A DNA stretch of 64,000 nucleotides, taken from NCBI RefSeq assembly GCF_040954645.1, contig NC_092807.1:930001-994000 (forward strand), given 5' to 3'. This document shows positions 56,307 to 64,000 of this stretch, piece after piece; within the stretch, counting starts at the first letter, position 1; every line of letters begins with the position of its first letter. The notes under the pieces were generated by a model. That model was given only the letters and a program-made list of their open reading frames with translations, made no database searches and had not been told where the DNA came from. The DNA is from Diabrotica undecimpunctata. Taxonomy: Eukaryota; Arthropoda; Insecta; Coleoptera; Chrysomelidae. Made by a program: the position numbers and the translations under genes.

Positions 56307-58680
56307 GTCTACGAAATTCTAAACATTCTTCTCCATCAGAACATTTCGGTGGCATCTATCTGTCTTCTTTTCGCTTGTCGTAGGGTTCAAGATTCACCTC
56401 CGCATGTTTGCAATATTTACTGGAATAGAATCAGAAATCAAATAGATTATATCGCTGCACCAATCAGGTTTAGAAACTCCATCAAAGCCGTAAAAACTTA
56501 GCATCAGACCACAATCCGGTGGTATGTAAGTTTGAAGTAAAGTTAAAAAGGCCAAATGTAAAGAACAGGCCCGAAACGCTAGATATTAGGAAGCTTTCCA
56601 ACAATAATATTAAACAACAGATGCAGGAGAATTTAAATACCTAAATATCAAAAATCCTTAAAAATAACAATAAACCGCTGGAAAAGTGGAGTGAAATTAA
56701 AGAAGAGATTAGGACTTCAAGCACTAAGTTTTTACTACCTGATAAGAGAAAAAAGAAAGACTGGATGACTGCAGAAATCCTTGACATGATGACAGAGAGA
56801 CGGATATATAAAACTAAAGATACTGCCAAATACCGCGAAACCCATAGACGAATTAGAGCTGAGATAAGAAAAACTAAAGAGAAATGGTTCTCGGAGAGAT
56901 GCGAAGAAATCGAACAGTGCGAAAAGGTATACGACTATCACAATATGCATAAGAAGATAAAGGAACTCACAACAAAGAAAAGCTACAATATTTTATCGAA
57001 AGGGCTATGCGATGATAATGGAAATCTACAACTAGACCCCGACAAAATAGTTAGAATCTGGGAAACTTATGTGGAACAACTGTTTAATGATGACCGTCCT
57101 AGTGGGTATACACTGAGCAATGATGATACTGGCCCTTCTATTCTAAAATCAGCAGTGGAGAATGCTATAAAGGGTCTTAAAAATAACAAAAGACCAAGCA
57201 ACGATAACGTATACGGGGAAGTATTGAAAATGCTGTGCGAAACAAACAGTCAATTTCTAGACTCACTCGTCAGACTCTTTAACAATATTTATAACAGCGG
57301 GGAGTTTCCTGAAGACTGGCTAGAGTCAACTTTTGTTGCCATACCGAAAAAACCAAAAGCAAAGTCTTGTGATCAACATCGGATGATAAGTCTAATTAAC
57401 CACATTTCGAAGGCATACACTAAGGTTATTTACAACAGAATAAGCAAAAAATGCGAGGATATTATTGGAGATTCGCAGTTTGGGTTTCGGAATTCTCTTG
57501 GGACAAGAGAAGCACTTTTTAGTCTACAGGTACTCATCCAGCGCTGCAGAGATATGAACAAAGACGTGTACATATGCTTTATAGACTACGCAAAAGCATT
57601 CGATAACGTAAAGCACGAAAAGATAATTGAAGTTCTCCATAAGATCGGAGTCGACTACAGAGACATTCGAACAATAGCGAGTCTCTATTGGGGCCAAACA
57701 GCTAAAGTGAAAGTAGGATCTACATTGACCAATAAAATTGAGATCAAGAAAGGGGTACGACAGGGCTGTATCTTGTCTCCTATTGTCTTTAATATATACT
57801 CAGAAGAAGTATTTAAGACAGCGCTGGAGGAAAGCACAGAAGGCATAAAGATAAATGGAGAAATAATTAATAACATAAGGTATGCTGATGACACTGTGAT
57901 TCTAGCAAGTAGCATGGAGGAACTGAGTTGCCTAATGAGTAAGATACAAAAAACAAGTGCACAATACGGACTCAGACTAAATATCACAAAAACCAAATGG
58001 ATGTTAGTAAGCAAAACCCAACAACCACCACAGCAACTGATATTAGACAATGAAAGAATTGAACACGTGGATTCGTACATCTACTTGGGAACAACAGTTA
58101 ACTCAAATTGGGATCAAGCGAAGGAAATACGTATCAGAGTAGAAAAGGCAAGAGCATCGTTCACTAGCATGAAGCAAATTTTCACCTCTAAAAGCCTCAC
58201 CCTACCTCTCAAAATTCGACTTCTGAAATGTTATGTATTCCCGGTTTTGTTATATGGAATGGAGGCGTGGACAATGACCGCAACATTGATGAAAAAAGTA
58301 GAGGCCTTCGAAATGTGGGCTTACCGACGTATATTACGTATATCCTGGATTGAGCACGTGACCAACGAAGAGGTACTACGCCGGATAGGTAAAGAGAGAG
58401 AGGTAGGAATAAGTATAAAGAAAAGAAAGTTGGAATACTTGGGTCACGTTATGAGACATAATAAATATAGAGTACTACAACTGATCGTTCAAGGGAAAAT
58501 AGACAGCAGAAGGGGTCCAGGGAGGAGAAGACACTCGTGGCTCCAAAACTTGCGGCAATGGTTCGGATTGTCATCTGCCGAACTATTCAGATCCGCCGTA
58601 AACAAAGTCAGAATAGCCATGTTGATTGCCAACGTTCGGAACGGACAAGGCACATGAAGAAGAAGAAGACTGGAATAGAG
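56307..58680 (+). mobile_element. 5'-truncated RTE-type LINE with 630-codon RT frame
   Basis: It begins within the endonuclease (RIRNQIDYIAAPIRFRNSIK at about 56420-56495, then shifted DCGSDHNPV-like remains near 56510), runs through an intact RT frame and ends in a GAAGAAGAAGA tail near 58655-58670. A possible imperfect target duplication is TTTATTATGTG (about 56291) against TTTATTTATGTG (about 58681), with one indel. The exact 5' boundary is uncertain. Confidence 0.78.
56765..58657 (+). CDS. LINE reverse transcriptase, 630-codon open frame
   Basis: The frame is uninterrupted. The N-terminal part is a basic linker (YRETHRRIRAEIRKTKEKWF). RT blocks are NNKRPSNDNVYGEVLKML, FVAIPKKPKAKSCDQHRMIS, DSQFGFRNSLGTREALFSL, ICFIDYAKAFDNVKHEKI (catalytic Asp), GVRQGCILSPIVFNIYSEEV and IRYADDTVILA near residue 373. 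The C terminus has LLYGMEAWTMTA, RKLEYLGHVMRHNKYR and GRRRHSWLQNLRQWFG. Catalytic residues are intact, but the copy lacks a complete endonuclease because of 5' truncation and a frameshift upstream of 56765. It is a relatively young insertion. Confidence 0.88.
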   Translation: MTAEILDMMTERRIYKTKDTAKYRETHRRIRAEIRKTKEKWFSERCEEIEQCEKVYDYHNMHKKIKELTTKKSYNILSKGLCDDNGNLQLDPDKIVRIWETYVEQLFNDDRPSGYTLSNDDTGPSILKSAVENAIKGLKNNKRPSNDNVYGEVLKMLCETNSQFLDSLVRLFNNIYNSGEFPEDWLESTFVAIPKKPKAKSCDQHRMISLINHISKAYTKVIYNRISKKCEDIIGDSQFGFRNSLGTREALFSLQVLIQRCRDMNKDVYICFIDYAKAFDNVKHEKIIEVLHKIGVDYRDIRTIASLYWGQTAKVKVGSTLTNKIEIKKGVRQGCILSPIVFNIYSEEVFKTALEESTEGIKINGEIINNIRYADDTVILASSMEELSCLMSKIQKTSAQYGLRLNITKTKWMLVSKTQQPPQQLILDNERIEHVDSYIYLGTTVNSNWDQAKEIRIRVEKARASFTSMKQIFTSKSLTLPLKIRLLKCYVFPVLLYGMEAWTMTATLMKKVEAFEMWAYRRILRISWIEHVTNEEVLRRIGKEREVGISIKKRKLEYLGHVMRHNKYRVLQLIVQGKIDSRRGPGRRRHSWLQNLRQWFGLSSAELFRSAVNKVRIAMLIANVRNGQGT

Positions 58681-58684
58681 TTTA

Positions 58685-59400
58685 TTTATGTGCACTAATG
58701 GTATTTTTAATATTTTCATCTACAGCATTTACTCTGTTCTTATGGCGACTACGCATATCTTCAGGTATAAATCCTGCACTTTCGTGACTATAAATTTTTT
58801 TGAATAGCTAACTACATATCTAGTTAAGAATAGTTAACTACATATCTCTTAAAAATGCCCAAAAATGTTTTTTTACAAACTTAGAGTCGGTGTCCTGCTA
58901 ACAGCAAATTATATTCATATGTCCAGTATCTTCTGGAATCTTTTAACTTTGCAATCTTTCTTTCTTGTCTGAGAACATATCTACATAAATATTCTGTTTG
59001 TCATGATCAGCCATTTCCCAAAAATTATTAAATAAATTGAGTCTATCATTTTCAGATAATTTCAATATACATATTCTATTATATTTATCGTTACATCCAG
59101 GTCCCAATTCTTTCATTTTCGCTTATTTTTCAGTTTTACTAGTATATTCTGGGTCAGGGTTTTACAGTTTCTTCATTTTCCAAACACTTGGATCCCTTTG
59201 TCTTTTTCTTCCCAAATTTTTTTTCTTTTTGTATTGTTTTTTCTTAACAGACGTATTTAATAATGAACTTGTACCTTTAGCGCATGTAGAAGTTTCCGCT
59301 GTCGATGTATCTTGAGTATGTAATGCATTGTGAATATTTGGTATCTTATTTTTATCAGCAGAAATTAGTTCGTTCGTACATGATATTTTTTTTTATAGCC
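58685..59400. other. No gene recognised
   Basis: AT-rich intergenic sequence. The plus-strand frame 59037-59315 is Phe/Ser/Leu-rich low complexity with no motif. Confidence 0.4.
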
Positions 59401-59406
59401 CTTTTT

Positions 59407-59850
59407 CTATCCGAATTGTCGAATAAAGGCCTCTCCCATTTCTCGCCATTTATCCCTGTTGTGTGCTAGGCGTTTCCACATTGGTCCTGCGACTCTTTTG
59501 ATATCGTCGCTCCAGCGCATTTGAGGTCTTCCTCTTGGTCTCTTCGCATCGTACGGTCGCCAGTTTCCGACTTCTTTGTTCCATCTACCATCTTCGAGAC
59601 GTTCGTTGTGTCCAGCCCATTTCCATTTTAATTTAGCTGCTTGTTTCGCGGCGTCCTTTATTTTTGTTTTGTTCCGGATTGCTTCGTTCGTTTGCCGATC
59701 TATTAGTGAGATACCAAGCATCTGTCGTTCCATGGCTCGCTGAGTTTTTCGAATCTTGTCCATGTTCTTTTTTGTGAATGTCCAGGTTTGAGCTCCGTAA
59801 GTGAGAACGGGAAGGATACAAGAATCGAACACTTTGGTTCGAAGGTTTTG
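59407..59850 (-). pseudogene. RTE-type LINE 3' end (141-codon open frame)
   Basis: From 59850 down: KKIPQNLRTKVFDSCILPVL, TYGAQTWTFTKKNMDKIRK, RQMLGISLIDRQTNEAIRN, WAGHNERLEDGRWNKEV and PRGRPQMRWSDDIKRVAG. The frame is open to the stop but truncated at its start, so it is a 5'-truncated copy without RT catalytic motifs. A short inverted repeat (ATAACACCTATAAT and complement, about 59867-59905) borders its upstream end. Confidence 0.8.
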
Positions 59851-59909
59851 GGGTATCTTTTTGTCAACAATAACACCTATAATAACATGATATTATAGGT
59901 GTTATTATT

Positions 59910-61400
59910 TTTGTTTAAAATTCTAAATTAGTATTTTCACGTGGGTTTTTAAGATTTAAGAAGAGCCTGGTAAATTGATTTGAGTGTTATTTATAGTAAT
60001 ATTCCACTACCTTGCTTTCTTGTATCACAACTTACAATGAAATGTACAAACATACTCAATAAATTTTTCAAAAAAAACATTGTATACAATGTTACAATGT
60101 TTTTATAAAATAAATTCATCAATAATAAAATTTTTCAATATTGTAACATTGGTTACAACGTTTTTTCCACCAAGTGGTTCAAAATTTGCACTTACAATAA
60201 GGTTATTTTGTTAAATAACTTTATATTTACATAAGATAGGATGAAAGTTATTAGACCAAAATAAAGGTTATCTTTTATAGATGTTATTTAATCTATTGTT
60301 AAAAAACATTGTAAGTAGAGTTACAATGTTATTCATATCAGGTGTCGATATATCATTATGCAAAAAATAAAGTCATTAACATTTATAAATTACTGCAAAA
60401 ATAAGGATTTTTTTGCAATTGTCTCGGTTAATTGTTTATACATCTTAATTTAGAAACTCGCCAATTCAATAACTCTTTAAGATTTGCAACTTTTAGACAA
60501 ACAAAATCAGCTGTACCCCTTCAAGTATTTGTCATCAGTCATCAGCTATCCCTTATTTACCTTTTAGAACCTCCAAAAAACAGTATAAAATTTTTTTCAG
60601 ATATTTACTCTTCACTGGCTTAATGTGGTTAGAAAATCTAATCGCTAAAAGCTACACTCGGCGTTCTCGTAGTCACTCCCTCGACTAAATAAAGTTGTAT
60701 CTCCGAAATCACATGATCTTTTCAGTTATCTCATCCCCTTTCTGGAAAGACACACACACATACACACAGATACCGACCAACAATATTCCGCTCTTTATAC
60801 TCTCTTCCACGGAGGGTGCTAATTCAATTGATCAAAATCCACCCCCCGTTCAACTGGCTGCTTGCTCGAAAAACAGGCACTCTCTCACAACTTTTGATAA
60901 TCTATAAAAGTATAATAAGCTTTAAACATTTCGGAATTTCCTGAACGGCTCCTTCGAGGAGATATTATGATAACTTATGAGTTAATATTTAAAAAGTGCT
61001 TTTAAAGAAAAGACTTGGGGGTGGAAATCTTTACCTAAAGCGGGTAATAAAAATGTGACAGAATTTTTTTAGAAGTAAAAGTAAAAGTGGGAAAAAAAGA
61101 AGATTAAATGTTGAGATATTGCAACAAAATTTATAGAAATATTAAGAATACTAATATTTTCGGTTCTACCGAACACTTTCAATAATGTTTAAGATTATTG
61201 TAATTGACTAATTAGTTACCCAATTTTTCAGTCGACTGTGCTTTTAATAAAATTTTGAACAGAGCTCCGCTAAATTTCTAGATAAAAATTGTGATTAAGA
61301 AAAGTCTCTATACTTAAGTTAATCAAATGTCATTATTTCTTTTATTGCGAAAATTACGATGTTTTCGGAGAGATGGAGGGGTAGGGATGGTCCTAGGGAT
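59910..61400. other. No gene; repeat shared with 12.4 kb
   Basis: AT-rich sequence with several copies of a short CATTGTAAC / GTTACAATG word (60040-60340). The part 60495-60600 is a diverged inverted copy of 12330-12435. No coding is supported. Confidence 0.4.

Positions 61401-61403
<3 letters not shown>

Positions 61404-61484
<81 letters not shown>
61404..61484. repeat. (TA)n microsatellite
   Basis: About 40 TA units border the Penelope-like terminal region on its left. Confidence 0.9.
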
Positions 61485-61486
<2 letters not shown>

Positions 61487-61564
61487 GTGCACTCGTAAGT
61501 GAATGGGATGTTTTCGGTCAATTTGGAGATAAAAAAGACAAGAATTGTGCTACTTTATCTATTT

Positions 61565-61612
61565 ATTGAAGACGTTTCGCCCATTGTTCAATAAGCATCA
61601 TCAGTTCATCTA
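61565..61612 (-). ncRNA. Hammerhead ribozyme candidate in Penelope-like tail
   Basis: On the minus strand: helix I strand UGAA, core CUGAUGA (61604-61598), one extra U, helix II GCUUAUU-GAAC-AAUGGGC (seven pairs including two G-U), GAAA then C (61578-61574), then GUC (61573-61571) and helix I strand UUCA. All catalytic core bases of the hammerhead fold are present and predicted cleavage falls after GUC. Helix III is a single C-G pair without a loop. Very short helix III, active as dimers, is known for ribozymes of Penelope-like elements. The extra U after CUGAUGA is unusual. It lies downstream of the Penelope-like RT remnant at 62675-62950, in the same orientation. Confidence 0.6.
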
Positions 61613-62245
61613 AAAGAGTGTTATTAGCGATACATCTAATATGAAAAAACAATTAAGTAAATGATCTTACCTTTTGTTTAATAAACAACCTAATGCATTA
61701 AATAAGAGAACTGATATCAGCAACTTAAGCCAAATTTACCATGCACTAATACTACAAAATTGATTCTTCCGTATTCTACTTTTAATTATTGGTTTCTTCT
61801 TCAACTTCTTTTATTATATCATAACATTTATGTTGACATCTATAAAACTTTTCCTTCAATCTCACCAGCTGATTGTCATTTCTGACAGTCGAGCTTTCAA
61901 ATACTTCATTTTCATGATATGATCATAACAGTCAAGAACCCTAGCCGTGCCGTTGTTAATATAACAATTCAAAATTGACAATTATATTTTTTGATAGATT
62001 TAATCAATCAATGTTTTCAAAAGTGAAATTTAAAACAAATTAGTTAAATTGGGAATCTTCCGGCGTTCTGTGTTTCTTTGTTTTTGCTGATATATTTAGT
62101 ATATTAATTTTTGATGTTTCTTTGCAATAACAACATTTTAATGCTACAAATCTTTTAAAGGTAAGATCATTTACTTAATTGTTTCTTCATATTATATGTA
62201 TCGCTAATAACACTCTTTTAGATGAACTGATGATGCTTATTGAAC
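61586..62245. repeat. Inverted repeat arms in Penelope-like terminal region
   Basis: Arms 61586-61674 and 62157-62245 are about 89 bp each with about three mismatches, separated by about 480 bp of AT-rich sequence. Each contains CTGATGATGCTTATTGAACA, one per strand. The right arm lacks the second half of the ribozyme core. The pair sits between two TA microsatellites. Confidence 0.85.
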
Positions 62246-62283
62246 AATTTTTTTATATTAAATTAAACGGTCATATTCCTTAA

Positions 62284-62284
<1 letters not shown>

Positions 62285-62358
<74 letters not shown>
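62285..62358. repeat. (TA)n microsatellite
   Basis: About 37 TA units border the inverted-repeat region on its right. The protein-like frame read through it is meaningless. Confidence 0.9.
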
Positions 62359-62359
<1 letters not shown>

Positions 62360-62674
62360 TGATACACGTGAAGCCAGCGAATGTGTGCTGCTATTTTCAC
62401 TTCTCCAGTGGCAGCTGCAAAAAGCGCCACCTATTTTGGTAGCCTTAAACGAAAACGACTGTCGTTTTTTGTCTTTTTGAGCTGGACGAAATGTGTGTAT
62501 AAGTTTGTAACTAGCAGACTGTCTGAAGACGTAGGACATTGAGAAATAAAGTTATAACAGTCTATTGATACGAATTAATACCCGGAAAGGTATTAACATA
62601 TATTCGGCGTCTCAAGGATATATGGTATTTGAGTTGGTGACATTACTGTTATTATTGCTAGGTTTAGATGCAGT

Positions 62675-62950
62675 TTCGGATCAAGACATTTGCCTTGGGG
62701 AAAGGGAAATTTCCCTTTTTTTACCCCTTGTGTATCCGTCCCTGTTTAGATGGGTTTGTTTTAGATTGATATCGGAATTACATTGATTTGTGATAATGCA
62801 GCTTATTTTTTTAATTAGACGTTTGTAGTCTGGTGGATAATTGTTTTTTTTTCTAAAATATCTTTTTAGATTTTTGGAATGGTATTGTGGTTTAGCTAGT
62901 TTAATTACTCTATCAGTAAGACTGAATACACCACTTCTTTTATGAGTTAT
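62675..62950 (-). pseudogene. Penelope-like RT C-terminal remnant
   Basis: The minus strand reads ITHKRSGVFSLTDRVIKLA, KPQYHSKNLKRYFRKKNNYP and PDYKRLIKKISCI, the conserved end of the Penelope RT (HKRSV...LVDR...KLSDP...NLE...LxxNGYP). It stops near 62681. The upstream portion is displaced by the LINE fragment at 62951. The tail toward 62360 is non-coding. Confidence 0.7.
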
Positions 62951-63617
62951 AGGTGCATTGGCTAGAAGAAATGTATACCACCTTGTCAAATTCCTCAAAA
63001 AATATGGGCCTGCAAGTAAATGAGAAGAAAACTAAGATAATGGCATCAACACCCAACAATAGAATCAGAAACATTGGTCGCCAATTCACGGTTGGTAACT
63101 CTACCTTTGAAGTGGTAGACAAAATCACATACTTAGGCTTCCTGATCACCAAGGAGAACGTTATGACGTAAGAAATCAAGCGAAGAATAATCCTAGCAAA
63201 CAAATGCTATTTTGGACTGAGTAGACATATGAGAAGCAGACACTTAAACCAAAAAACAAAAATAACTGTATATAAAACCCTTATACTACCAGTATTGACA
63301 TATGGGTCATGGGACATATATTTCGTGGTTAAGACATAGTATCCCTTATAAAAATAGGAATACTAAGATGGGCAGGACATCTGGCAAGATCAGAGCAGAA
63401 CAACCCTCCTAGAAGAATCCTTATGTCACAATCTGTGGGAAGTAGAAGTAGGGGAAGGCCAAAACTCAAATGGAGGGATGGTGTAGATGAGGATGGTAGA
63501 AAAATAGTCGCAGCAAACTGGCAACAGTTGGCAATGGATAGAACTGACTTGTGTAATAAGCTTGGGAAGGTCGAGGCTCTTTTATAGGGCTGTAGCAACA
63601 ATGATGATGATGATGAA
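62951..63617 (+). pseudogene. RTE-type LINE 3' part
   Basis: The first frame (62953-63171) has HWLEEMYTTLSNSSKNMGLQ, NEKKTKIMAS and VVDKITYLGFLITKEN. It continues beyond a stop and shifts through NQKTKITVYKTLILPVLTYG, ILRWAGHLARSEQN and GRPKLKWRDGVDEDGRK, with a GATGATGATGATGA tail (63601-63616). It is a 5'-truncated copy that starts after the YADD box and interrupts the Penelope-like remnant. Confidence 0.8.
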
Positions 63618-63825
63618 AAGTAGTTAAAATAGCAAGGGCGAAATCATTAAGTTGTAAATTTTCTGTTTCTTCATGCACGAGTAAAATACCTTCTTCTAGT
63701 AAATACTAATCTTCTGCTATGTTTAATCCCAGGCTCTCCCATTTTAATTATTTAAAAACATCTTTAAGAGTAAAAGTGAATACTTTGGGAATTATTATAT
63801 TCCCTTATATTATTCTTCTTTGTAT

Positions 63826-63858
63826 CTTAACTAGGGCTCTAGCACCATTGATGATGAT
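63826..63858 (+). mobile_element. Possible very short LINE tail insertion
   Basis: AGGGCTCTAGCACCATTGAT followed by GATGATAT closely resembles the end of the previous LINE (GGGCTGTAGCAACAATGATG). It may be an ultra-truncated insertion; the similarity is short. Confidence 0.35.
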
Positions 63859-64000
63859 ATAATTCCAGAATATCGTTGCTCTATTCTGGAATTTCGCATA
63901 ACAGAAATTATTTGGTTTGTTTCAATAGGCCAAAACAAGGCCAAACATAAAGGTATACTATATACTCCGTTCTCTTCTGTTGTACTGTAATGTTTCCGGA

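Noticed and set aside
62258..62539. 93-codon minus-strand frame
   Set aside because: A third of it is Tyr-Ile repeats from the TA microsatellite.
1..64000. CRISPR arrays, bacterial operons, rRNA or tRNA genes
   Set aside because: No regularly spaced short repeats with unique spacers, no ribosomal sequence and no cloverleaf with A/B boxes were found. The window is eukaryotic.

Overview
The window is eukaryotic nuclear DNA, almost certainly from an insect with a large, repeat-rich genome. A beetle is my best guess, from codon style, transposon content and AT-richness, but I cannot prove the order. The only host gene I can support is a fragmented, intron-rich gene on the minus strand. Five coding exons at 41708-41743, 22456-22734, 9428-10488, 4407-4742 and 70-465 join in phase into 702 codons plus 2 nt. 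They match Lst2 (lateral signaling target protein 2; vertebrate ZFYVE28; C. elegans lst-2), an endosomal negative regulator of EGF-receptor signalling. The start codon is in the window. The C-terminal exons that should carry the FYVE zinc finger lie beyond the left edge.

The introns (about 19 kb, 12 kb, 4.7 kb and 3.9 kb) and about 22 kb upstream of the start codon are packed with transposable elements of many ages. Intron 4 (466-4406) holds a Jockey-like LINE remnant running up to the exon 5 splice acceptor and a nearly complete RTE-type LINE (950-4003). Intron 3 (4743-9427) is an old array of diverged repeats split by a 5'-truncated LINE with a long open RT frame (about 5290-7422). Intron 2 (10489-22455) holds a Penelope-like element, a Jockey-like remnant, a 2.35-kb imperfect palindrome and three RTE-type LINE fragments. 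Intron 1 (22735-41707) holds a nearly intact Tc1/mariner element with a DD41D transposase and terminal inverted repeats of about 512 bp. It also holds remnants of a second DDE transposase, piggyBac, Tc1, mariner and hAT, several LINE pieces, a TTAA-flanked MITE and a Harbinger-like non-autonomous element.

Upstream of Lst2 (41744-64000) I see no host exon. The contents are a 1.7-kb non-autonomous hAT with a perfect 8-bp target duplication and subterminal hexamer arrays, a Tc1 deletion derivative, a pogo/Tigger remnant and Jockey-like LINE remnants, one interrupted by a 446-bp TA-flanked MITE made of 120-bp repeats. There are also an R1-clade LINE remnant, a 110-bp near-perfect palindrome, an RTE-type LINE with a 630-codon open frame, and a Penelope-like remnant followed by inverted repeats and two long TA microsatellites.

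The most interesting signal is a complete hammerhead-ribozyme core (61565-61612, minus strand) downstream of, and in the same orientation as, the Penelope-like reverse transcriptase remnant. Related motifs lie near 12.66-12.70 kb and downstream of the Penelope GIY-YIG remnant at 11.4 kb. Several nested insertions with target duplications let the order of events be read directly.
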